Both the position numbers and the translations under genes were made by a program. Under the pieces are notes generated by a model, which was given only the letters and a program-made list of their open reading frames with translations, had not been told where the DNA came from and did not search any database. From Tricholoma matsutake (taxonomy: Eukaryota; Basidiomycota; Agaricomycetes; Agaricales; Tricholomataceae), in NCBI GenBank assembly GCA_026075535.2, contig AP026540.1, positions 7,068,001 through 7,132,000 on the forward strand: a DNA stretch of 64,000 nt. Direction: 5' to 3'. Below, piece by piece: positions 9,600 to 21,194 of the stretch; position 1 is the first letter of the stretch, and every line of letters begins with the position of its first letter.

Positions 9600-11680
9600 G
9601 AATCTAATTCCATGACTGTTCCCCTCTCTGACCCTTCAAAGTTGGCTGAAGACGTACCTACCTCCCTCTGCCCCATGCCCCAGAATTAAATCATGGGAGT
9701 GCAAACTGCCACACAAATATATCAGTGCATCCACTCCTTCTACACATTCCTTGAACCTAGCAATCGAACTACAGACTACTGACACTGGACAGATACTTGG
9801 TGTCTCTGCACTCCTGGACTCTGGTGTGACTGGTCTCTTCATCGATGCCCATCTTGCACAACACCATTGCCTGAATACTCGCTCACTCTCATGTCTGATA
9901 CCTGTTTATAATGTGGATGGGTCCCCAAATGAAGCTGGTGCCATCCAAGAGGTTGTAGACCTGGTCCTCCATTACAAAAATCATAGTGAGCATGCCCTTT
10001 TTGCTGTCACTCAGTTAGGAAAGCAGAAGGTGATCTTGGGCTATCCATGGCTTTGAGACCACAACCCAGAGGTCAACTGGTGTACTGGGGAGGTTACAAT
10101 GAGCCGGTGTCCATCCCGCTGTCACAGTTGTTCTATGGAAGCCAGACAAGAATGTCATGGACAAAGGGCCTCAATACAACGTACTCAGAAGTGTCGTGCC
10201 GGACCCCTGAGGTGGAGTTAGAGGGGGTTCCTGATCTGATGCTGGACTCAGATGATGATGAGGAAGAGCCAGAGGAAGTGGAGGAAGGTGATCAGATCTT
10301 CTACACTGCGATTTGTCCATCACACAAGGTGTGTGCTATATCAAACATATCCCAATGCCTTGCTGAGGCCTTCCACAAAAACAATGCTGCTAAATCCTCT
10401 ACTGATTCCTTGCTTCCTCATCTCCATGAGTTTGGGGACGTGTTCTCCAAGGAATTGTTTGACTCTCTCCCTGCATGCAAGCTGTGGGATCACACAATCA
10501 AACTCACCCCTGGTGCAACCCCTTTATCCTGCAAGGTCTATCCTCTCTCTCCTGAAGAACAGCAACAGCTTGACCAGTTCATCAATGAGCACCTGGCCTC
10601 TGGATGTATTCGACCATTGAAGTCACCCATGGCCTCTCCCTTTTTCTTTGTCAAGAAGAAGAATGGCTCACTTCGACCACAGAAGGCTCAATGACATCAC
10701 AGTCAAAAATTGCTACCCATTACCTCTCATCTCTGAACTTGTGAACCAGCTCCGTGGAGCCCAATACTTCATCAAGCTCAATGTCCATTGGGGTTACAAT
10801 AACATGAGGATAAAGGAGGGAGATGAGTGAAAGGCAGCCTTTTGTACCAACCATGGTCTTTTTGAACTGCTTGTCATGTTCTTTGGCCTTACTAATAGTC
10901 CTGCCACCTTTCAGACCATGATGAACAACATCTTCCATGACCTCATCCTCAAAGGCATTGTTTGTATCTATCTCAACAACATCCTCATCTTTACTCACAT
11001 GGTCGAAGAGCACCGTCACATCACGTGCCTCATCCTAGAACAACTTTGACAGTACAAACTCTACCTTTGTCAGGACAAGTGCGAGTTTGAGAAGACCAAG
11101 ATCAAGTACTTTGGCCTAATTATCACAGAGGGTCAGGTGGAGATGGATCCTATCAAGGTGAATGGGGTCACAGCTTGGCCAACACCCACAAACAAGAAAG
11201 AGGTGCAGTCTTTCCTGGGCTTCATTGGCGTTTTATCAAGGATTTCTCACATCATGCGTGATCACTGTTCAACTTGACAGGAAAGGAGGCATGGAGGTGG
11301 GATAATGCACAACAGGAGGCATTTGAAAAGCTTAAGGAGATGGTCACTTCCACTCCCATTCTTACCTTTGCTGATGATTCACACCCTTTTCATGTAGAAG
11401 CTGACAGTTCTGACTTTGTGATGGGCGCCATGTTGTCTCAGCAGTCTCCAGAGGACCAGAAGTGGCATCCTGTTATGTTCTACTCCAAAAGCCTTAGTGC
11501 TGTAGAGTGAACCTATGAGATCCATGACAAGGAGATGTTGGCGATAATGTGCACACTCGAGGAATGGCGACACTTCCTTGAGTGTGCCCAACACAAGGTG
11601 GAAATTTGGATGGATCACAAGAATCTTGAGTACTTTATGATGGCCAAGAAATTGAATCGTTGTCAAGCTCATCTGGTTAT
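9600..11680 (+). pseudogene. Gypsy D old copy: protease-RT-RNase H, truncated
   Basis: The protease motif LLDSGVTGLFI lies at about 9810-9843. RT follows with several stops and a deletion of about 11 bp at 10680 relative to the intact copy. The palm reads YLNN in place of YLDD. RNase H runs to KKLNRCQA and stops abruptly at about 11680, with no integrase or 3' LTR after it. Substitutions against 59223-63125 are dominated by CpG transitions (for example R to C/H/Q and W to stop in WGYNN...GDE-stop). Confidence 0.87.
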
Positions 11681-12287
11681 CAGGTATATATGGGGAAGGT
11701 TGACAAGTGTATAAATATGAGCAACAGATGAGTGATCCCCAGGATTACACCCTCCTCCCCTCTGAAAAATTCTGCAACATCAGCCAGCAACCAGAGTTAG
11801 AGGAAGGTAAGTAAGTGCAAGGTAAAGGGAAAAAAAACTACTTGTTAGGTGCATCAAAAACTCCTGAGGGAAAAGCTACTGGCAGCAGGGACATGATGAA
11901 GGTGAACTGTACATGACCCTCACTGTTTTCCTGCCAACCAGTCATCCAGAGCAACATTGTCTGCGAGTTCAGAACTGGAAAGCCATTTGTCTTCTTCAGG
12001 TCCATACCCAAGCCAACAAACAAGATATTGCATTCCTTGTCTGTTTTTTCATGTGTCAATGATTTTCTCTACATAGTATTCTTGCATTCTATCTTCGGTG
12101 ATGATCATGCCTGGTTGTGCGAGCTTGCAGGAAGGGAAAAGTGTCTTGTCATTCTTGTTGTAGGGTACAACTTCTGCCATGTGAAACATAGGTACACATT
12201 TGAGGAGGGGGGCAGGTTGAGTGTTGCCATGGAAGACTCATGGTTGGTCTCCACAATGGAATAAGGACCATTGAAGCAAAACATCAA
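11681..12287 (-). pseudogene. Gypsy F fragment: integrase C-terminus and chromodomain
   Basis: On the minus strand 12287-12110 reads FNGPYSIVETNHESSMATL, a GPY/F-type integrase tail. Further on, frame-shifted, is a chromodomain (YVEKIID, stop, then MQYLVCWLGYGPEEDKWL). The stop is TGA where Arg is usual. The segment 11698-11760 (ATATATGGGGA...) recurs at 42773-42840 and may be LTR of this family. No RT is present. Both edges are indistinct. Confidence 0.7.
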
Positions 12288-12735
12288 GGTCCTTCATCTC
12301 AAGATCAACATGCATTTGAACACTGATAATCCTGAAGAGCATGAGTTTACAAAGTGGCAGCTGGAAGTTGGAAAGAGTCATCATACAGATGAAAGTGCCA
12401 ACATCAACCTGCCAGACCATTTCAAATGTCCAGAAAACACAGTTGCTTCCCTCATTGACACCATCTATCCTGGAATCTATGACCAGGCTCAGCACTCCAA
12501 TCAATACTTCTCAGAGTGGGTCATTCTGGCAAGCAAGAATGATGATGTAGATGATTTGAACTATCACATTCTTCACAGATTCCTTGGACAGGAGCACATC
12601 TTTCAAGTGCTGACTCTATTGCAAACAATCCAAATGGAGAACTTCTCTATCCATCAGGAAAATGACAAATTACTTACAGCCCTTATTTGTCTTAAACTTG
12701 TCTTATTACTGTCTGGTACCTTATATCAGTCTTAG
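12255..12735 (+). pseudogene. Helitron Pif1-type helicase fragment
   Basis: The open stretch shows KVLHLKINMHL, LPDHFKCPENTVASLIDTIY and WVILASKNDDVDDLNYHIL. This is the conserved order of the Pif1/Helitron helicase region as found in mushroom Helitrons (order recalled from family knowledge). Helicase motifs I-IV and the Rep domain are absent, and the frame degrades after about 12600. It is a small fragment with no recognisable Helitron ends. Confidence 0.75.
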
Positions 12736-12737
12736 AA

Positions 12738-12894
12738 TACCTCTTACAGTCTGACTTCTGTTTACCATAAGACTTCAGTTGAAGTTCAAGGTGTATAAGG
12801 AGGGTAAGACACATAAGATGCCTATCCTATCCCATAAGACTTCAGTTGAAATCCAAGGTGCATAGTAAGATATGTAAGACACCAAATATTGTAA
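12738..12894. repeat. Two diverged ~68-bp tandem units
   Basis: CATAAGACTTCAGTTGAA begins at 12765 and again at 12833, each followed by a CCAAGGTG/TCAAGGTG block. It is non-coding and of unknown origin, directly outside the gypsy B target site. Confidence 0.6.
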
Positions 12895-12912
12895 GTAAGT
12901 GAAAGAGTAGTG

Positions 12913-13068
12913 CTACTCTTACAATGATCAATTGAGTGTTATCTTATGTAAGATACACAATAACCTACTCTTACAATGATCAATTGAGCATTATCTTACA
13001 TAAGATACACAATAACCTACTCTTACAATGATCAATTGAGCATTATCTTACATAAGATACACAATCAC
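12913..13068 (+). repeat. 52-bp tandem repeat x3 in LTR U3
   Basis: CTACTCTTACAATGATCAAT begins at 12913, 12965 and 13017. Each unit contains the near-palindrome TATCTTACATAAGATA. The 3' LTR at 34256 has two units, so copy number differs between the LTRs of one element. Confidence 0.85.
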
Positions 13069-13123
13069 GTGTATCTTGGTTCATTATCATACCATTCTGT
13101 ATTAGTCAGTTATCTCTCCTTGA

Positions 13124-16100
13124 CACCATGGGCAAAACCTAAGGCAGTTGAAACTCAACTGCCTTTGAGGCAGTGTGTACGGCAGTTGACAGTGCCTGAA
13201 TGAGTAATTATGTAATATTGCCTTTAACAAAGAATCATCACCTGACCTTCCCACAATACAAGCCTAAGAATAGTGATGGATATGTTCCCCCCCGATTACC
13301 ACCCGATCACCGTCTCCCACAGTTGATCAACACGCGCCAGTCTCGGCTAACATTGTGCTCATCATCCCCGACAATGAGCATGCTATTCCACTCATTCCTG
13401 GCCCTTTCCCTTCGCTTTTTTTGCCAGATAACACTTATGTATGTACATATAGTGTTAATAAGCAGTTGTTTTCGCTTTTACAGCTATATTTAACCCATAA
13501 CAAGCACTCTCCCCAGTTGAGAGGAGGGGGTCTCTTCTCTTCATTTGGGGGTGTCTGTAATGCATGTATATGGCTGTATATTCATATTAATAACTAAATA
13601 CATGAATGGGGATGGTGCTGTATGAGATGGGAAGAGGGGAAATGGGGAGAAGTGACAGAATGAGGGGAGGGGGTACCATCTACTGGGATTGTACACTATC
13701 TACAGCTAGAAAAATGTATGTGGAGGGTATATGGATGTATGTAGAAGCAAGGACTGATGTTGGGAGAGCTGGGGACAAGGTGCTCTTTGTCAGTGACCTG
13801 CATAGGGAGGGAGGAGAGGTGGTCACTTACTTGCATACCTAAGCCTTCCCCTTATGAAATGCACCTGGAAAGAGAGTATTATGGTCCTAATAAATGACCT
13901 GATGGACCCTCCAGAGGCCCTGCAGTTGCAAGGATAGACAGAAAAGAGTATATGTACTCAGAAAGAGATATACTTACCCTGTGAGATCCATGGGGCAAAA
14001 GTGTTCGCTTTCTTTGATTCCTAGGTCTAGTATAAAGGTAAAATAAAGGTCAGTAAGTGTTATGACAGGGGGAGAAGATCCTGGCTCAACACGGCATGGG
14101 TTCCTCACCAGCAGAGGTGAACTTTGTTCAGCATGACTCACCCTCTGTACCTTTCATCCAAACCTCATCATAGGCATTCAGTTGGTGCCATTCGCCTTCA
14201 TTTATAGCCTACAATCAATCCATATGGTCAGTACTTCATCCTACAAAGTAGGAATTTCACATACTCACCTAACCTCCTTGTTACTCCATGCCAGCTCATG
14301 GAACTCACTAGTGGCCTTATATACAGGCATACTAATGTAGTACAAGTAAATTTAGAGCCTTTGGACAGTTCATGAGTCTATAAAATAGAGGCAGATGGTC
14401 AATATATTGAGTTGGGATGTAGTCACTCTGACTCACCCAAGGCCTATAGAACTTCTATATCTCAATTTAGTACAGAGATAATGGTATAATTTTGTATCAA
14501 TACATATTCCCTGGAGTTGTAGACCATTCAGATAGGAGGTGAGGCCATAGGATGCATGAGAGAGAGAGTTGAACCAAGTAGTCCCAAAAAGGCAATGATC
14601 TGGAAGATAACTCAGCAGTGTCTCAATGCACTTCTAATTGGAAAGCAGGAGTGAATAGAGGCAAGTTGATTCCTTAGACTGCAGGAGGATCAATGTTGAT
14701 CTGTGGAGGAATGAGGACAAGATACTCAGGAAAGTGTTTATCGACGTGTGATCGGGAGTATGATTGGATGTGTCTCGATGTACTCAACTACTGCAAATAC
14801 ATTGTTTTGCACATTACTCGCTCATTTCTGCACAGATTCCCTGCAGTTAAATTTATTCCTATGCAAAACACTCTCTTCTATCAACCCCTGCTCTCCATTC
14901 AACAGTGTGTTGTTTCACTGCTGAGATATCTCAAGATTATTACCATTTTTGGAACACCCAGTTCAACTTGCTCCCTGGTGCATAGCTCGGCCTCTCCTGC
15001 TATATGAGTAGTCTGTAGCTCAAGGGGATCTTGTCTAATATGATATCAGGCTCTAATTTTATTACTACAACAAGTGGTTGAGGCACCATTGGCTTTGGGT
15101 GAGTGACTGTGCCATGTCTCAATACATTTACTCTACCTCTCTTTTATAGACTCATGAACCATTCAAAGGTGCTAAATTTATTTGTACTACATTAGTATGC
15201 CTGTATATAAGGCCACTAGTGAGTTCCATGAGCTGGCATGGAGTAACAAGGAGGTTAGGTGAGTATGTGAAATTCCTACTTTGTAGGATGAAGTACTGAC
15301 CATATGGATTGATTGTAGGCTATAAATGAAGGCGAATGGCACCAACTGAATGCCTATGATGAGGTTTGGATGAAAGGTACAGAGGGTGAGTCATGCTGAA
15401 CAAAGTTCACCTCTGCTGGTGAGGAACCCATGCCGTGTTGAGCCAGGATCTTCTCCCCCTGTCATAACACTTACTGACCTTTATTTTACCTTTATACTAG
15501 ACCTAGGAATCAAAGAAAGCGAACACTTTTGCCCCATGGATCTCACAGGGTAAGTATATCTCTTTCTGAGTACATATACTCTTTTCTGTCTATCCTTGCA
15601 ACTGCAGGGCCTCTGGAGGGTCCATCAGGTCATTTATTAGGACCATAATACTCTCTTTCCAGGTGCATTTCATAAGGGGAAGGCTTAGGTATGCAAGTAA
15701 GTGACCACCTCTCCTCCCTCCCTATGCAGGTCACTGACAAAGAGCACCTTGTCCCCAGCTCTCCCAACATCAGTCCTTGCTTTTACATACATCCATATAC
15801 CCTCCACATACATTTTTCTAGCTGTAGATAGTGTACAATCCCAGTAGATGGTACCCCCTCCCCTCATTCTGTCACTTCTCCCCATTCCCCTCTTCCCATC
15901 TCATACAGCACCATCCCCATTCATGTATTTAGTTATTAATATGAATATACAGCCATATACATGCATTACAGACACCCCCAAATGAAGAGAAGAGACCCCC
16001 TCCTCCTCTCAACTGGGGAGAGTGCTTGTTATGGGTTAAATATAGCTGTAAAAGCGAAAACAACTGCTTATTAACACTATATGTACATACATAAGTGTTA

Positions 16101-16379
16101 TCTGGCAAAAAAAGCGAAGGGAAAGGGCCAGGAATGAGTGGAATAGCATGCTCATTGTCGGGGATGATGAGCACAATGTTAGCTGAGACTGGCGCGTGTT
16201 GATCAACCGTGGGAGACGGTGATCGGGTGGTAATCGGGGGGGAACATATCCATCACTATTCTTAGGCTTGTATTGTGGGAAGGTCAGGTGATGATTCTTT
16301 GTTAAAGGCAATATTACATAATTACTCATTCAGGCACTGTCAACTGCCGTACACACTGCCTTAGGTTTTGCCCATGGTG
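13124..16379. mobile_element. 3.26-kb foldback DNA transposon, CACTA-like termini
   Basis: Two inverted arms of about 1.25-1.3 kb (13124 to about 14400, and about 15130 to 16379) surround a unique centre of about 0.7 kb. The ends read CACCATGGGCAAAACC and its complement, with subterminal GGCAGTTG repeats. The 3 bases TGA are duplicated at 13121-13123 and 16380-16382, and removing the element rejoins the LTR (compare 34425-34440). A CAC...GTG terminus plus a 3-bp duplication fits the CACTA/CMC superfamily. The left arm has about 26 extra subterminal bases. The arms are near-identical outside and diverge inward. Open frames in the arms mirror each other and look non-coding. Confidence 0.85.
14400..15130 (+). 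other. Unique centre of the foldback element
   Basis: This ~0.7-kb stretch is not palindromic. It holds a 104-codon open frame at 14693-15007 (starts MLICGGMRTRYSG). I recognise no domain in it, and length alone does not prove coding. It is the only part of the element that could hold unique captured sequence. Confidence 0.45.
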
Positions 16380-16452
16380 TGAATAGATACTACATTCCAG
16401 TTTATTCTTGTTTCTCCTCTGAGTGGCAGTAGTCCTGCACACTACTGTTACA

Positions 16453-17093
16453 CTTTTTTTTAAAACTCAAACCTTAGTATCTGGGTGATTCCTCCACATG
16501 GAGAATTGCTACTATCACTGCCTTACACCCAACCAACTTCTGTGATCCATTTAACCCCCCCCACTAATTTAACCACAACCGATTTCATTTACCAAGTCAG
16601 CTCAGAAGGACATCTCCACTGACAACCATCAGTGACAGCTACTGGTGTCCAAACTGACATCATCACACCATTATCGTGTTTATCTTACCCCAAAGGACTG
16701 ACAAGATCCCCATTGCAATCTGACATGTACCATATATAAGCGAGGCCATGACAAGCCCAGCAAGCATGTCTGTTTTCTCTACACACAGAACTTGAATGTA
16801 AATTCCCCAAACTGTCTCGCCAGCCCTCTAGCACCACCCCTCTTACAACATGCAGCTGCACATGTCTCCAAACATCCCAGATCCCCAGAGCCCAGATAAA
16901 CTCCCCATCATCTTCCCTGCCAACTTTAACTCCCTCCCTGTCTCCCCTGCTGACACCAGGTTGGATTAACAACTCCTCAGACTCAGACTCCCCTGCACCC
17001 ACAAAAACACCCCACATCTCAAAGATGGCCCCACTCATAGACCCCTTGAATGCACCCACAGAGGTTTGACAACACTCCCCCAATGCAGCACCC
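16453..17093 (+). other. Gypsy B leader and degenerate gag N-terminus
   Basis: Just inside the LTR there is no clear tRNA-type priming site. A TTAGTATCTGGG about 20 bases in is only weakly similar to an initiator-Met complement. From about 16750 a proline/threonine-rich frame with stops resembles the N-terminal part of the E gag at 36962. It is not functional. Confidence 0.5.
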
Positions 17094-18190
17094 ATGTTAT
17101 CACCAGGCCTTTTGACCATCCAGGTCCTCCATCAATTCAAGAACACTTGTCAATGCTATTTTTCCATGAAGGACATCCCTGAGGACAAGAGAGTAGGCAA
17201 AATACTCTATAACTTTGAGTCCTCCACAGTACAGTCCTGGGTGATGGCCAACAAAGCATGCCTCACCACCATTACCTTCACTGCTTTCCTTGTCGAATTC
17301 AAGAAAAAGTTCCTGGCTAGGTCTTGGGAGGACAAACTGATTGCTGACCAGATTTCCTTCCAAGGCAAGGAAGGGTTTTTGTTGTCGGTCAATAAGATCT
17401 GCAACACTAATACTGAACTTGGCATTGTGGGCTCCATGTATCATATTGACCCCACCAATCTTCACCACCACCTTGTCCCTCACATTAATGACAAGATGAA
17501 ATGCTTCTACCGCACACAGAATGGCATATTGGCTGGTGTGACTGTCAGAGCCCTGGATGCCATCATGGATCTTGATCAATAGCAAGACTGCCTAGTCCTC
17601 CTTGAGCAGGACTTGCAGGCCAATCATGACAGATGGGCTAGCTTCAAAGTGGCCAGAAAAACCACCAACATTCTTCGCAACTCCTCAATTGCAAACACCG
17701 CCTCCTCCACAATGAGGCTTCCTGCACTACCCCCCCTTACTGACAAAGAGAAATGTATACTTGCTGAGCATGTTGGGTGCTTCAAGTGCTGAGTTTTTTA
17801 TGCAGGGCATTTTTCCCATGCATGCACTGGAAACCGGCTGACCCTGGAAGTGTGCAAATGTGTTATGGCTGCATACACTGCCAAAGCTAAAGCCCTAGCT
17901 AAGAAGATGAACAATGCAAAAGCTCCTGCCATCATCACAGCGGTTTTCAAAGAGACTGACAGTGACAACTCCTTTGAGAGTGCACAGGCAGAAGAAGTAA
18001 ATGAGTACATACACCTACATTTTTCCTTCCCTGAACACCTCAAGTGGACATGTACAGTGGACACACCTGCCACATGTGCCCCCATCAAAGACCTCCCACA
18101 AGATGTATACCACAATATCAAGCTCAAACTGGGTGTACCCGTCTCCATAGCATGGTCCTATTCTTGTCCCCAGAATACAGGCCAGGCTGG
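17094..18190 (+). pseudogene. Gypsy B gag (capsid and zinc knuckle), decayed
   Basis: The 162-codon stretch 17094-17582 has a retrotransposon capsid-like sequence (YFSMKDIPEDKRVGKILYNF, VQSWVMANKACLT). About 17775-17830 encodes the knuckle CFKC...FYAGHFSHAC, interrupted by TGA where Arg is expected. It continues to about 18148. The protease is missing: gag runs almost directly into RT, so an internal deletion is likely. Confidence 0.8.
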
Positions 18191-19597
18191 AAAATCCTAA
18201 TTGAGCAACACTTGGCTGTGGGGAGAATCAGGCCATCTTCCCCACCATATGCATCGCCATCTTTGACCATCCCTGATAACTACCCACTACCTTGAATCGA
18301 TGACATCCTCGCAGACTGTGCCCAAGGCAAAGTCTGTAGAAAAATTGATATCACAAATTCTTTCTTCCAAACACTTGTCAACCCTGACCACATAAAGTAC
18401 ACAGCTACCCTCACTCCTTTTGGACTTTGGAAATGGGTAGTCATGTCTATGGGCCTCTGGAACTCACCTGCAACCCACCAGTGCCATGTGACCCTTGTGC
18501 TCAAAGACCTGATTGGCAAAATCTGCCATGCATATCTCAATGATATTATAATCTGGTCTTTGTCAATCACAGAACATGGTAAAGTAACTGCAGTCCCTGA
18601 GGCCCTGAGAGAGGCAGAACTGTACTGCTCACCTAAGAAATCCACTCTATTCACTATGGAAATTGATTTCCTGGGCCACCATATCTCTGAATGAGGTATT
18701 GAAGCAGACACCAACAAAGTGTCACAAATTCTTAACTGGCTGGCGCCTAAGCTGGGAAAAACATGTTTGACAGTTCCTGGGACTAGTCAGATACATCACA
18801 ACATTCCTCCCAGCCCTAGTGGAGCATACCTCAATTCTGACTCCACTGACAAGGAAAGAATGTAAAAATGATTTCCCTCCCTGGACAAATATCCACCAGT
18901 ACACTTTCAACACTATCAAGTGACTGGTAGTGAGCCATGACTGCCTCACCATGATTAATCACAAAACCCCGGGTGACAACAAGATCTTTATTACCTGCAA
19001 TGCTAGCAAACATTGGACAGGTGCCATCCTCTCCTTCAGTAAAACATGGGAAACAGCTCGACCTGTTGCCTTTGAAAGCTGACAGCTCAACAATGCAGAG
19101 CATAACTACCTAGTACATGAACAAGATATGCTCTCCATTATGAGAGCAGTATGAAAATGGCAGGTGGACTTGTTGGGAATGCACATCACCATCTACACAG
19201 ACCACAAAGCACTACAGAACTTCAATTTCCAGTGTGACCTCTCACAACATCAAGTGCACTGGATGGAGTACCTTTCCCAGTACGAATACATGATCACTTA
19301 CATCAATGGAGACAAGAACACAGTAGTGGACGCACTATCACACCTACCCAAATCTGCACTGACACTAGGTGTTGTTGGCACAGTGTTCTCAATAGAAAGG
19401 ACCCCAAAATGTTACAACAAATAAAGGATGGATACCAAGAAGACCCTTGGGGCAGAGGCATTCTGGATGACCAAAAGAAGAACCTCCTGGATGAGAAACT
19501 GAGCTTCTCATTAAAACATGGACTACTCTTCATTGGAAACTGCATGGTCATTCCACAACATGGCAATCTTCTATTCCACCTTGCACACGACAGCCTC
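18190..19597 (+). pseudogene. Gypsy B RT and RNase H, decayed
   Basis: RT is recognisable from IEQHLAVGRIRPSSPPYASP through VVMSMGLWNSPAT to a palm reading YLND (YLDD with Asp to Asn), DFLGHHISE, and RNase H with TDHKALQNF and VVDALSHLP. There are several TGA stops and frameshifts near 18200, 18290 and 18750. The frame is interrupted by hAT-1 at 19597/32927 just before the integrase zinc finger. Confidence 0.85.
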
Positions 19598-20109
19598 TAG
19601 TATTTCAAGGTCCAGTATATAGGACCAAAAATGACCATAGGACCAAACTGGACCAAACTGTGGTCTGGTCTTTTTTTTGGTTGCGGTTGCCCATATTTGG
19701 GGTCATTCCAGTTGCCAGTTGCCTTATTTCGAAAATCTTTGAAAACATTTTCACAGTATTATATACTCGTATAAAAGTAACTACTTTACAAGAAAAATAC
19801 AACTAATATGTACTATATTAATACTATTTACTATTTATACTAGATACTATGTCAAGGAATGGACATGGGACAAGCCCAGGGGAAGAAGCATTCAAAGAAA
19901 TGAGTGCTTATATACCCCATGGCTGCACACAGACCATTTGGTCATGCTTGTGCCCTGAAAAACAGAAAGTGGCACCACTTGCAAAACAATTCCCATGACC
20001 ATCAACAACCCACGACACCGCTTTCTCTCCACCATTTGCTCTCACCACCAACAATGCCTGCACTGCCTAGCTCAGAAGCACCCCCACCTCAACTAGATGA
20101 CCACAAAGT

Positions 20110-20422
20110 GGGCCCAAACAACGACTAGCATGTTGTTTGGGTCCCAGGTATGGTTTTTATTGTTGATTTCTTCTTTTTTACTAATTAAACCTTTTCTTTT
20201 TTAGTTTCTTACCTTTGATAACAACACCATGTGATCGCTCGACCCTGCCACATGCCCTCACAACACGGCGCTAACACCAACAGCAGCCATACCAATGACA
20301 ACGTGGTGTTGCATGCAAAGTGCGCCCAAATGACAAGTATTGTTGTTTGGGCCATAAGGGTACATTTTTATGATTGATCTCTTACTTCTACTAATTAACT
20401 AACCATTCTTTTTTCTTTTTAG
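20110..20422 (+). repeat. Hairpin plus intron-like units in hAT-1
   Basis: Two units occur. Each has a hairpin (GGCCCAAACAAC...GTTGTTTGGGTCC, 20110-20145; and 20323-20353) followed by a segment with intron-like features: GTATGG...CTAATTAAAC...CTTTTTTAG at 20148-20204, and GTACAT...CTAACC...CTTTTTAG at 20360-20422. The same arrangement is repeated at 41060-41735. No continuous protein was seen across the units. Confidence 0.65.
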
Positions 20423-20849
20423 GCTCTTGCCACTTGATAACAACATCTCCCACCCACACCCCAACCTCTCTCAGTACCCCATGCCCTACGTGGCTGCTGT
20501 GAGCCTCTGCTCACAGAGTAGTGTTTTAAGGTTTGGTTCAGTCTGGTTTTTTGACCCCCAAGTGGGTTAACCGGGACTGTAACCGGTCCAGACCACAAGC
20601 CCAAGTGATGTAGACCATAACCGAACCAATAGGACCAGTCCTAATTAGTTTGGTTACAGTCCAAAAAACCAGTTTTAACCAGTTTTCCCCCATTTTTTCA
20701 CAGCTAACTGATAATTATGTATACAAAATAAAATAAATACATAAGCATCCCGCGAGCAGATGCTCGCAGCGATGCAGTGTAGCTTCAAATGAAAAATTGA
20801 AAAAGAAAAAGAAAGTGAAAAGAAATAGCCCCACCGTCTCGCATTTGTA

Positions 20850-21190
20850 GTGAGGGTGGGGACTGCCATTGCATTGTCCCTGTGTCGCATCCCTGCCATT
20901 TGTTGTCCTTGCCATTTCGTCATCATTGTCCATACCGTTTTGTTGTTGTCGTCCATACCGTTTTGTTGTTGTTGTCCCTGCCATTCATTGTCCCTGTGTT
21001 GCGTCCCCACCATTCATTGTCCCTGCATTGCATTGTTGTTGTCCCTGCCATTTTGTCATCGTCGTCCATACTGTTTTGTTGTTGTTGTCCCTGCCGTTTG
21101 TTGTTGTTGTCCCTGCCATTCATTGTTGTTGTCCCTGCCATTTCGTTGTTGTTGTCCATGCTGTTTTGTTGTTGTTGTCCCTGCCATTTG
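20850..21190 (+). repeat. GTTGTTGTCCCTGCCATTT minisatellite
   Basis: Irregular repeats of TTGTTGTTGTCCCTGCCATT fill this stretch. They give spurious Cys/Pro/Val-rich open frames in several phases. It continues after gypsy C1 at 31412-31530 (CATCGTCCC-type units), showing that C1 inserted into it. Non-coding. Confidence 0.85.
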
Positions 21191-21194
21191 TTGT

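Larger units (their letters stand above)
12900..16452 (+). repeat. Gypsy B 5' LTR, split by foldback element
   Basis: The LTR parts are 12900-13123 and 16383-16452, ending ...CTACTGTTACA as in the 3' LTR. The left part carries three 52-bp tandem units; the 3' LTR has two. Confidence 0.88.

Noticed and set aside
11681..11720. Helitron 5' end (TC start) at the junction with old gypsy D
   Set aside because: The following 450 bases are a minus-strand gypsy tail, not Helitron, and the A|T target context is absent.
13200..13842. Protein-coding genes in the left foldback arm
   Set aside because: The same frames appear mirrored at 15685-16329. Conservation is explained by the inverted repeat itself, with no domain and no codon-level signal visible.
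16470..16490. Initiator-Met tRNA priming site in gypsy B
   Set aside because: TTAGTATCTGGG is about 20 bases from the LTR and matches poorly; not called.
17100..17585. A 161-codon minus-strand frame opposite the B gag
   Set aside because: The plus strand carries the recognisable capsid sequence; the minus frame is its shadow and has no similarity I recognise.
20850..21190. CRISPR-like regular repeats
   Set aside because: Repeats are contiguous and variable in length with no unique spacers; eukaryotic minisatellite.
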